Shown here piece by piece: positions 9,101 through 15,865 of a stretch of 64,000 bases of DNA. Position 1 is the stretch's first letter. Each line of letters starts with the position of its first letter. Where the stretch lies: assembly GCF_019355395.1 (NCBI RefSeq), contig NZ_CP048829.1, forward strand, positions 1,178,001-1,242,000, given 5' to 3'. The position numbers and the translations under genes are program-made. This DNA comes from Chordicoccus furentiruminis. GTDB taxonomy: Bacteria > Bacillota > Clostridia > Lachnospirales > Lachnospiraceae. The notes below the pieces were generated by a model. That model was given only the letters and a program-made list of their open reading frames with translations, was not told the origin of the DNA and searched no databases.

Positions 9101-9951
9101 TCCCGGAAGAAGGAAGTGACGCCGATCAGGACCTCTTTTGCCAGCGTCCGGGCCTCCTCCTGATTGCCCTTCAGATAATCCACGTAGCTCTGCAGATTGC
9201 TGCTGTGCGTGACCACGATCCGCCGCTCGATCCGGCGGAGAATCGTCGTCTGCTTATAATACGTGTAGTTGGTGTTCGTGACATTTTTCAGGATCGTGAA
9301 CACCTGGGCGATCAGATCATTGTCCGTCAGCATCATCTTGCCGTTGGAGGCATGGATGGACTGCGCGATGTGCGTCATCTCCTTGGCGATGGCGTCCGGG
9401 CTCAGGATCAGATCCACGAACCCGGTGGCGATGGCGTTCTTCGGCATGCCGTCGAACTTGGCCGTATCCGGATTCTGGACGATGATCACGCCGTTCTGTT
9501 CCTTGATCCGCCGGATGCCGTTGGTGCCGTCCGAGCCGGTTCCGGAAAGGATCACGGCGATGGCGCGGTTCTCGTACGCGTCGGCCAGCGACCGGAAGAA
9601 AATATCGATCGGGTGATTGATCAGCGCATGATTGTAGTTTCGCAGATGCAGCACGTCGGAGGTGATCTCGAGATTGTATTTCGGCGGGATCAGATAGACA
9701 TGGTTCCGCCTCACCTGCATCCCGTCTTCCGCCTCCTGCACCGGCATCGCCGTGTATTTGCTCAGGATTTCCGACAGAAGACTCTTATGGTCCGGCGACA
9801 GATGCTGGATGATGACGAACGCCATCCCCGTATCCTTCGGCAGAAAGGTCAGAAACTGCTGCAGCGCCTCGAGGCCGCCCGCCGACGCGCCGATGCCGAC
9901 CACGCAGTTCGCCTGTACCTCCAGCGGTATATTCACATGATCATATGTCAT
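6172..9951 (-). CDS. CheB-CheR-PAS-hybrid histidine kinase-receiver protein
   Basis: A 1259-residue cytosolic signalling protein. Order: CheB methylesterase (residues ~14-200; catalytic S23, H50, D141 all present), CheR methyltransferase (~215-475; WCAGCSTGEEAYSLA SAM motif), a PAS-like region, a long heptad coiled coil (~655-725, NEELQSSNEELQSVNEELY), a PAS domain (~730-850), HisKA with phospho-acceptor H880, HATPase (N994, DTGCG 1032, GTGLG 1062) and a receiver with D1178 and K1232. This is the stand-alone CheB/CheR-kinase type seen in many bacteria; no cheA, cheW or chemoreceptor gene is near. Its stop overlaps the birA start, so the two are likely cotranscribed and coupled. AGAGGA lies 7 bases before the ATG. 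Confidence 0.95.
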   Translation of the reverse strand: MTYDHVNIPLEVQANCVVGIGASAGGLEALQQFLTFLPKDTGMAFVIIQHLSPDHKSLLSEILSKYTAMPVQEAEDGMQVRRNHVYLIPPKYNLEITSDVLHLRNYNHALINHPIDIFFRSLADAYENRAIAVILSGTGSDGTNGIRRIKEQNGVIIVQNPDTAKFDGMPKNAIATGFVDLILSPDAIAKEMTHIAQSIHASNGKMMLTDNDLIAQVFTILKNVTNTNYTYYKQTTILRRIERRIVVTHSSNLQSYVDYLKGNQEEARTLAKEVLIGVTSFFRDADYFEVLKTRVISEIVKKGKASEQIRVWCAGCSTGEEAYSLAILFAEVMEELNIRRDIKIFATDLDADSVQFAGKGVYGENIIEDVSVSRLSRYFTRRGTKYVVNHEIRTMIVFAQHNVFQDPPFGRLDLISCRNLLIYFQTVLQKNLFSIFHIALKDGGYLFLGKSESVGDYSDVFRTYCGNEKIFVHYSAGRKPQHSAIPYSLQNVETHLDLPRQIAGKTSQVGEYKAGELDIKVLEEVMPACVVVDENNELRHSFGDCTGIMKIPAGSATLDIFLLLREDLKIAFSTALKESRNQDKRVAFDRIPVRIGEKPEFITLVALPVRDKVGGKTGMTAVAFIRQNQTVQGDITHYDIDSAAAKRIADLEGELRVTQASLHQTVMELESVNAELQAANEELLTSNEELQSSNEELQSVNEELYTVNSEYQAKVSETAAVNSDMANFLSTTLIGIMMVDRDLNIRKYTEYIASEFNVADQDVGRSLQYIAYNFAQINLMELSRKVLKTMEPVECTTVAVSGKTYLIRIAPYRIDEPVNGIEDDEVQRAARGKLRGLVITFVDMTQQINDEQQLEEISEALRIAAKTSQEKESFLSHMSHDMRTPLTAITGLLELSLADSTASPSIRTNLEKMQVSSKYLLALIDEVLETSKLDAGKVVSSSAPARENDVFEEVNSIIEERAKACGVHYHFEISGGRDRVVLIDVDHVVRVLVNLLGNAVKFTPSGGDVTFRVNVEYNEAKNLVHHTYVISDTGCGISREFKNRMYLPFEQDLTRQQPNQEGTGLGLFISKRLVDLMNGHIECTSEEGKGTTFVVDFNFDLATEDQIRLQEQKEPEYNVDLLRGKRVLIVEDNALNAEVIGDLLALREVIGDTASNGYEAVEKLRSCRDGYYNAILMDLRMPVMDGFEAARAIRGIGTDYTAHVPIIALSADAYDKIENQCFDAGMNASLVKPVNSRELYRTLVKAILKPEERKTEKLT

Positions 9952-10288
9952 ACATCGATCCTCTTTCTGTCAGGAGCATGCATTCCGCCGTTGTTTCCGG
10001 ATGGCAGAATCCGGCCTCTTACGGGAGAAATACCGTTCCCTCGAAAAGCTTTCAGCAACTGTTTTCCTCATTTTAACACATATCTGTCAGAATCGTGCAA
10101 ATTATCCGACAAAATAAAGCCAGACGGCACGGATCCGGAGCCTCCCGGTCCCGGCCCGTGCCATCCGTTCCTTCTTTGTTCCGCCGTCCGTCCGGCTGTG
10201 TCCGCACCGGATACAGCCCGTGTCCGGTGCGCCGCACAGGCCGCCCGGCAGACATCCTGACCGTCCGGGGCTGTCCCGCTTTCGTGTC
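9952..10288. other. Intergenic region upstream of the CheB/CheR kinase
   Basis: It holds an AT-rich patch (~10040-10110) with only weak promoter-like hexamers for the kinase gene, and an imperfect 11-bp hairpin (10204-10214 with 10220-10230) without a T-run downstream of the BMP lipoprotein gene. No small gene is supported. Confidence 0.4.
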
Positions 10289-11560
10289 TCAGCCTTCCGA
10301 CGCCCGGGAAGAGGCAGAGGACGCCGCGCTGTCCGACGACGGCTCAGCGGCGGAATCCGCTCCCGTGACCGCCTCCGCGGCGGATTCCGCCGTGCCCGGC
10401 GTGCTGTCGGTGAAGCCGATGCCGGACTGCGGATTGCCCGCGGCCGGCTGGGTATCCGTGATGGTGACAGCCGCGCCCTGCGCGGTCAGCCCCCGCATGG
10501 AGGCCGACGCCGCGGCGCTTCCGGATTCCGTCTTCGAATCCGTATCGGACTGATACGCCACCGCCTTGCCGTCCGCCAGCGCCTTCAGGATACTGTCCGT
10601 ATCCGAGGCCGTATAGGAAGAGAACCCCTTGTAGGACGACGCCATCTCGATGCCGTTCTGCTTCGCGCCGCAGGTTACCATCGAGCCGCCCTTCCAGCCC
10701 CGTTTATCCGTGATCTGCTTCTGAAGCCACTCCACCGAACCCGCGTGATCCGGGATCACGGAGAAAAGAACCGCATCCGAATCCGACGCAGCGTCAAAGC
10801 CGACGGTCGCGACCTTCGCGCCGGCGTCCGATGCCGCCTGCTCCACTGCCGTGGCAATATTCTCCACATCGGTGACAATCAGCTGCGTGCCGGCGCCATA
10901 CAGCTTCAGCGCGTCCGCCATCCGCATCGGCGTCAGATCGCGGCTCCCGGCGTATTCCCGGTTGAGCGTAATCGTATCGGTCCCGACGCCGAGCTCGGCC
11001 GCCGCGTATCCGACGCCGTTCACAAAGCCGGTCAGCGCCGCGACGCTCGCGGAGTCCGCCGATCCGGTCATAAACGTGACATTCCGCATTCCGTCCTTCA
11101 CGGCCGCATACCCCGCGACAAAGCCCATCTGCGAAGCGTCGTAGGCCACGCACATCGTGTTCTTCCGGATCTCCGCCTCCGCGCCGGCCTGCGGACGGGG
11201 CGCTCCGTCGAACAGGATATACTTCGACCCGCGGTGCGCCTCCTGCGCCGCGTAAACCGGCGTCTCCATCTCCGTTCCCTGACAGACGACGTACTGCACC
11301 TTGTCCTCGGCCGCCTTGTCGAAGATTGCCTTGAAATCACCGGCGTCATCCGAATTCGACTGATAGTTCTGCGTCCGCCAGGTCCGCTCCGTGGCGGTCT
11401 GGTCGATGCCCTTCGAGAGCTCCGTCAGCGCCGTGCCGGTGATGCCGGCGGGGCCGGTCAGAATCGCGTAATGAATCGCGTTCGGATCGTCCCCGCAGCC
11501 GGTCAGGAGCAGCGCGGACAGAAACGCCGCAGACAGGGCGGACAGTATTGTTTTCTTCAT
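10289..11560 (-). CDS. BMP-family (PnrA/Med-like) substrate-binding lipoprotein
   Basis: The 423-residue protein has a lipoprotein signal peptide with lipobox LLTGC (Cys22) and a BMP-type periplasmic-binding fold (residues ~28-330: AILTGPAGITG, QYVVCQGTEMETPV, GSKYILFDGAP, QMGFVAGYAAVK, TVGFDAASDSDAVLFSVIPD). Relatives bind nucleosides (PnrA, RfuA binds riboflavin) and usually feed an ABC importer, but no permease or ATPase is adjacent; pgi is upstream (33 bp) and the CheB/CheR kinase downstream. The last ~95 residues are an Ala/Ser/Glu/Thr-rich disordered tail beyond the fold. Ligand unknown. Confidence 0.85.
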   Translation of the reverse strand: MKKTILSALSAAFLSALLLTGCGDDPNAIHYAILTGPAGITGTALTELSKGIDQTATERTWRTQNYQSNSDDAGDFKAIFDKAAEDKVQYVVCQGTEMETPVYAAQEAHRGSKYILFDGAPRPQAGAEAEIRKNTMCVAYDASQMGFVAGYAAVKDGMRNVTFMTGSADSASVAALTGFVNGVGYAAAELGVGTDTITLNREYAGSRDLTPMRMADALKLYGAGTQLIVTDVENIATAVEQAASDAGAKVATVGFDAASDSDAVLFSVIPDHAGSVEWLQKQITDKRGWKGGSMVTCGAKQNGIEMASSYKGFSSYTASDTDSILKALADGKAVAYQSDTDSKTESGSAAASASMRGLTAQGAAVTITDTQPAAGNPQSGIGFTDSTPGTAESAAEAVTGADSAAEPSSDSAASSASSRASEG

Positions 11561-11593
11561 GGATTTTCCCGTGATCCGCCTCTCCTTCCGGAT

Positions 11594-13174
11594 TCAGATG
11601 CGAAGCAGTCCGCTGTAAGCGGCCAGAGCGCCCTCCGTCTCGCCGGCGAGCACCCGCTTCGCCAGCGTCTTGCCGAGCTGCACGCCTTCCTGGTCGAAGC
11701 TGTTCACGTTCCAGAGGAATCCCTGGAACATCACCTTGTTCTCATAATGCGCAAGCAGCGCGCCCATTGCCGCCGGAGTCAGCTGATCGCCGGCGATGAT
11801 GCTCGACGGGCGGCCGCCCTCGAAGTTCTTGTTCGGGTTTTCATCCTGCTTTCCGCAGGCAAAGGCGACAATCTGAGCCGCCACGTTCGCGCACAGCTTC
11901 TGCTGGCTCGTGCTGCCCTGAATCTCGACGTCCCTTCCGAGCTGGCTTTCACGGAAGCCGATGAACTGCAGCGGAATGATCGAGGTGCCCTGATGGAGCA
12001 GCTGATAGAAGCTGTGCTGGCCGTTCGTCCCCGGCTCGCCGAAGATCACCGGTCCCGTGACATAGCGGACAGGCTGCGCGAAGCGGTTGACGGACTTCCC
12101 GTTGGACTCCATGTCCAGCTGCTGCAGATGGGCCGGGAAGCGGCTGAGCGCCTGGGAGTACGGAAGCACCGCCGTGGACGGATAGCCCAGCACGTTCCGC
12201 TCGTAGACGCCGATCAGCGCGTCCAGCATCGCCGGGTTCTTCAGCGGATCCTTCTCCTTCGCCGTCTCGTCCGCCGCGGCCGCGCCGTCAAGGAAGGCCG
12301 CGAACACGTCCGGTCCGAAGGCGAGGGACAGCACGGCGCCGCCCACCGCCGACGAGGAAGAGTACCGTCCTCCGATGTAATCGTCCATAAAGAACGCGTC
12401 GAGATAGCCCGCGTTCTTCGCGAGCGGCGACGTCTCGCTGGTGACCGCGATCATGTGCTTCGCCGGATCAAGACCTTCCTTCCGGAGCGTATCCTTCACG
12501 AAGGATTCGTTCGTCAGCGTCTCCAGCGTCGTGCCGGATTTGGAGACCAGGATGAAGATCGTATGAGCGGCGTCGATCGAACCGAGCACAGCGGACGCGT
12601 CGTCCGGATCAACATTGCTGATGAAGCGGGCCTGCATGCGCAGCGTGTCATGGCGCTTCGCCCAGTTCTCGAGCGCAAGGTAAATCGCGCGGGGGCCGAG
12701 GTCGCTGCCGCCGATCCCGATCTGGCAGACCGTGGTGAACCGCTCGCCGGCCTCATTCGCGATCTCTCCGCTGTGAACCTTGTCCGCGAACGCGGCGATC
12801 CTCTTCTGCTGCAGGACGTAGAAGTCCCTCTTGTTGACGCCGTCCGCGACGACATCCTTCCCGAGCTGGCCGCGGCAGAGGTGATGCAGGACCAGTCTCT
12901 TCTCGCCGGTGTTGATCACCGCGCCGTTGTAGAGCTCCTCGAACTTTTCGGCGAGCTGCGCCTCGCCGGCGAGCTCCGCCAGCGCCGTCAGTACGTCTCC
13001 GTCCACCTGCTTGGCCGCGTAGTTGTAGACAAAGCCCTCCGCCATCGGCACGCTGTACTGCTTCACGCGGGCCGCGCCGTTCTCTCCCTCCATCGCGCTG
13101 CGGATATCCACGCGTGGCACTTTCTTCAGCGCGTCAAAGGATGCCAGCGTATCCAGATTGTTCCAGTTCTCCAT
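11594..13174 (-). CDS. pgi: Glucose-6-phosphate isomerase
   Basis: A 526-residue Pgi interconverting glucose-6-phosphate and fructose-6-phosphate. The family signatures are intact: VCQIGIGGSDLGPRAIY, the phosphate-binding SKSGTTLET loop, GGRYSSSSAVGGAVLS, the catalytic-Glu segment FGEPGTNGQHSFYQLLHQG, and the C-terminal GVQLGKTLAKRVL with the active-site Lys. The start is the ATG at 13174 (MENWNN) with GGGAGG about 10 bases upstream; the frame upstream of it is open but not protein-like. It lies 33 bp before the BMP lipoprotein gene and is divergent from ttcA. Confidence 0.97.
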   Translation of the reverse strand: MENWNNLDTLASFDALKKVPRVDIRSAMEGENGAARVKQYSVPMAEGFVYNYAAKQVDGDVLTALAELAGEAQLAEKFEELYNGAVINTGEKRLVLHHLCRGQLGKDVVADGVNKRDFYVLQQKRIAAFADKVHSGEIANEAGERFTTVCQIGIGGSDLGPRAIYLALENWAKRHDTLRMQARFISNVDPDDASAVLGSIDAAHTIFILVSKSGTTLETLTNESFVKDTLRKEGLDPAKHMIAVTSETSPLAKNAGYLDAFFMDDYIGGRYSSSSAVGGAVLSLAFGPDVFAAFLDGAAAADETAKEKDPLKNPAMLDALIGVYERNVLGYPSTAVLPYSQALSRFPAHLQQLDMESNGKSVNRFAQPVRYVTGPVIFGEPGTNGQHSFYQLLHQGTSIIPLQFIGFRESQLGRDVEIQGSTSQQKLCANVAAQIVAFACGKQDENPNKNFEGGRPSSIIAGDQLTPAAMGALLAHYENKVMFQGFLWNVNSFDQEGVQLGKTLAKRVLAGETEGALAAYSGLLRI

Positions 13175-13252
13175 GGTCCATATCCTCCCTTGCTTCAGGG
13201 AAACGGAGTGTCCGCCTCCCTGATGATCCGGTTTCCGAATGCATTCACAGGA

Positions 13253-13261
13253 ATTATAGCA
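13253..13261 (-). promoter_or_regulatory. Extended -10 promoter for pgi
   Basis: Minus-strand TGCTATAAT, an extended -10 element, with only a weak -35 (TTGCCC at 19 bases). It lies 80 bases upstream of the pgi start. Confidence 0.5.
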
Positions 13262-13420
13262 TGAAGCGGACGAAGTTGGGCAAAGAGTTGGCCTCTTTCG
13301 GAATCGCGCGTGGAAATACGCTCCCCTCTGTGCTATGCTTCTTGGTGCCGCGCCGGAGCGGCTCCATAATTTCAGAAAGAATCCGGAACGGAGAATCATT
13401 CAACTCAGGAGAGACACAGC

Positions 13421-14260
13421 ATGGAACGTCATTTTGAGCCTTATCAGAAGGCTGAGCGCAGCATCATCACCAAATACAGGGAAACCATCTGGCATCCGTT
13501 CATCGACGCTGTCAACAAGTACCGGCTGATCCGCGAGGGCGACCGGATCGCGGTCTGCATTTCCGGAGGAAAGGATTCCATGCTGATGGCGAAATGCATG
13601 CAGGAGCTGGAACGTCACGGCAAGGTCCCTTTTTCCTGCGTCTATCTGGTGATGGACCCGGGCTACAACGAGATCAACCGGCAGAAAATCGAGGCCAACG
13701 CGGAGCTGCTCCATATCCCGGTCCGGATCTTCGAATCGAATATCTTTGCCGTCGCCAACAGTCAGGACCACAGCCCCTGCTATCTCTGCGCCAAGATGAG
13801 ACGCGGCTGGCTCTATCACAAGGCGCAGGAGCTTGGGTGCAATAAAATCGCGCTGGGGCATCATTTCGACGACGTCATCGAGACGACCGTGATGAGCATG
13901 TTCTACAGCTCCCAGATCCGGGCGATGCTTCCGAAGCTTCACAGCGACCACTTCGAGGGGATGGAGCTCATCCGCCCGATGTACCGCGTCCGCGAGCAGG
14001 ATATCATCGCATGGAAGCGCTACAATGATCTCGAGTTCATTCAGTGCGCCTGCCGCTTCACGGAAAACTGCACGATCTGCGACAACGGCGGAGGCGGCTC
14101 GAAGCGTCAGGAGATCAAGCAGCTGATCCGGCGCATGAAGCGGGAGACGCCTGACCTCGACCAGAGCATTTTCAACAGCATTCACTCCGTCTGCCTCGAC
14201 ACGATGCCGGGATGGACCGCAAAAAGCACGCGGCACAGCTTTCTGGAGGACTACGAATAA
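13421..14260 (+). CDS. ttcA: TtcA-type tRNA 2-thiocytidine synthetase
   Basis: A 279-residue PP-loop ATPase with SGGKDS at residues 48-53 and the paired Fe-S cysteines C120-xx-C123 (SPCYLCAKMRRG) typical of TtcA, which adenylates C32 of some tRNAs and replaces O2 with sulfur. LGHHFDDVIETT is the second conserved ATP-site motif. A cysteine desulfurase follows after 3 bp, giving a ready sulfur source. GGAGAG lies 8 bases upstream of the start. TtcA relatives with other thiolation targets (TtuA-like) cannot be excluded. Confidence 0.85.
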   Translation: MERHFEPYQKAERSIITKYRETIWHPFIDAVNKYRLIREGDRIAVCISGGKDSMLMAKCMQELERHGKVPFSCVYLVMDPGYNEINRQKIEANAELLHIPVRIFESNIFAVANSQDHSPCYLCAKMRRGWLYHKAQELGCNKIALGHHFDDVIETTVMSMFYSSQIRAMLPKLHSDHFEGMELIRPMYRVREQDIIAWKRYNDLEFIQCACRFTENCTICDNGGGGSKRQEIKQLIRRMKRETPDLDQSIFNSIHSVCLDTMPGWTAKSTRHSFLEDYE

Positions 14261-14263
14261 ATC

Positions 14264-15469
14264 ATGATCTATCTCGACTATACCGCCCACACGCCGGCGG
14301 ACGAACGGGTGCTGTCCGTCTACACGGACACGGTCCGCGCCTGCGTCGGCAACGCGAACGCTTCGCACGGAGCGGGCCGCAGCGCGAAGGCGGTCATGGA
14401 CCGGAGCCTGGCCTCGATGGCCCGCATGCTGGGCGTCGCGCCGGAGGAGCTGATCCTGACCTCCGGCGCCAGCGAGGCCAACAACCTTGCGGTCAAGGGG
14501 ACAGCCCGGGCATCCCGCCATTACGGGAAGCACATCATCTCCACCGCGCTGGAGCACTCTTCCGTCAGCGGCGCACTGACCGCGCTGATGGAACAGGGCT
14601 GGGAAGTGGATCTTGCCCGGATCCGCGAGGACGGAACGGTCGATCCGGACGACGTCCGGGACCTGATCCGCGACGACACCGTTCTGATCTCGGTCTGCGC
14701 GGTGGACAGCGAGCTGGGAACCGTCCAGCCGGTCCGCGAGCTCGCGGCGATCGCCTCCGACCATCCCCGCTGCCGTCTGCACATCGACGCGACGCAGGCT
14801 GTCGGCAAGGTGCCTCTCGGGAACGTTCTGGGCGCGGAGAATACGCCGGAGCTGCCCGATCGCAAGGAATCGGAGCGGGAAGCAGCGGGCGTTTCCGCCC
14901 TGCTTCCCGGCGTCGATCTGGTCACAATCGCGCCGCACAAATTCTACGGACTGCTCGGATCCGGCCTCCTCATCCGGCGAAAGGACGTGATTCTCGACCC
15001 GCTGATCAGCGGCGGCGTCAGCACCTCCCTCTACCGCAGCGGCACGCCGGATCCGGGTGCCGCCGCCGCGGCCGAGGCGGCTCTCCGTCTTACGCTCTCC
15101 GAATACAGGGCCCGCAGCGCGCATGTCGCCGCGCTCAACCGGAAGCTCCGTGCGTTTCTCTCATCGCACCCCGGCGTGCGGATCAACAGCCCGGACAGCG
15201 CGGTGCCGGAGATCCTGAATCTCAGCGTCCGGGGAATCCGCGGAGACCGCTTTCAGGAGGCGCTTGACCGGCACGGCGTCTGCGTCTCTGTCAAATCCGC
15301 CTGCTCCGTCCGGGGAACGCCGTCCCGGGCCGTGATGGCGGTGAGCCACGACCGGAAAAACGCGCTTTCCTCGTGGCGCATCTCCCTCAGCCACCTCACC
15401 ACGGAGGCCGAGCTGGATGTATTCTTTAATATTTTCGATGAATGTCTCAGCGAGTTGACTTTGTCCTGA
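14264..15469 (+). CDS. Cysteine desulfurase (NifS/IscS-like)
   Basis: The 401-residue PLP enzyme converts cysteine to alanine and passes a persulfide to acceptors. Seen: LTSGASEANNLA (cofactor phosphate loop), H98 in ALEHSS, IDATQAVGK (D175, Q178), PLP Lys K226 in APHKFYG, and loop Cys C347 in SACSVRG. A ~25-residue charged insert (190-214) separates the Asp/Gln and Lys motifs. It is coupled to ttcA (3-bp gap), which suggests it serves tRNA thiolation; an additional role in Fe-S assembly is possible. Its last codons contain the -35 box of the next transcription unit. Confidence 0.93.
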   Translation: MIYLDYTAHTPADERVLSVYTDTVRACVGNANASHGAGRSAKAVMDRSLASMARMLGVAPEELILTSGASEANNLAVKGTARASRHYGKHIISTALEHSSVSGALTALMEQGWEVDLARIREDGTVDPDDVRDLIRDDTVLISVCAVDSELGTVQPVRELAAIASDHPRCRLHIDATQAVGKVPLGNVLGAENTPELPDRKESEREAAGVSALLPGVDLVTIAPHKFYGLLGSGLLIRRKDVILDPLISGGVSTSLYRSGTPDPGAAAAAEAALRLTLSEYRARSAHVAALNRKLRAFLSSHPGVRINSPDSAVPEILNLSVRGIRGDRFQEALDRHGVCVSVKSACSVRGTPSRAVMAVSHDRKNALSSWRISLSHLTTEAELDVFFNIFDECLSELTLS

Positions 15470-15483
15470 CCATCTTCTATAAT
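15455..15483 (+). promoter_or_regulatory. Promoter of the cobalamin-riboswitch transcript
   Basis: TTGACT (15455-15460) and TATAAT (15478-15483) with a 17-base spacer. The -35 box overlaps the last codons and stop of the cysteine desulfurase gene. Confidence 0.88.
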
Positions 15484-15489
15484 CGGAAT

Positions 15490-15660
15490 TGTTACGGAAG
15501 GTGCCGGACATCCGTCCGGAGAATAGGGAAACAGGTGTGATTCCTGTACGATCTCGTCACCGTATTTCGAGAGCGAGGGCCATATGTCACTGGGAAACCG
15601 GGAAGACGGCCTGCGCATCTGATCGATCAGTCGGGAGACCTGCCTTTCGCAGTACGCGGA
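15490..15660 (+). ncRNA. Cobalamin (adenosylcobalamin-type) riboswitch
   Basis: The B12 box AGTCGGGAGACCTGCCT (15629-15645) matches the consensus closely. Upstream are the other conserved parts: GGTGCC, the GAATAGGGAA-ACAGGTG segment, a GATTCCTGT stem, GAGGGCCA and TCACTGGGAAACCGGGAAG. A Rho-independent terminator follows, so cobalamin binding is expected to reduce transcription of the downstream gene. Outer limits are approximate. Confidence 0.93.
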
Positions 15661-15732
15661 ACGAACGGTTCCATGCCACGAGGTCTTGGCTGTACGCTGA
15701 TTTCAGAGGAAACTGCTGTCTCAAACGTCCAG

Positions 15733-15765
15733 GTCCCTGCCCTCGCGGCAGGGGCATTTTCTTTT
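15733..15765 (+). terminator. Riboswitch expression-platform terminator
   Basis: A 9-bp stem (15733-15741 with 15747-15755, one G-U) with a 5-base loop is followed by ATTTTCTTTT. It lies between the B12 box and the chelatase start codon, as expected for a transcriptional OFF switch. Confidence 0.82.
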
Positions 15766-15865
15766 CCGTCCGACGAACCGTCTCCGCTTCGCGCGTCATC
15801 ATTCATGATGGGCCGCCCGCAACGGCCCGCATATTTCGGCAAAGAGGCCGAAGGGAGGGGTTTGT

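Noticed and set aside
6991-10260. Open frame of more than 1000 codons on the plus strand
   Set aside because: It is antisense to the CheB/CheR kinase gene, rich in Arg, His and Leu, and has no ribosome site or family motif; it is a by-product of GC-rich codon use on the other strand.
10220-13264. Second open frame of about 1000 codons on the plus strand
   Set aside because: It is antisense to the BMP lipoprotein and pgi genes, both of which have clear family motifs; composition is shadow-like.
13400-15124. 574-codon minus-strand frame
   Set aside because: It lies antisense to ttcA and the cysteine desulfurase gene and has no recognisable domain.
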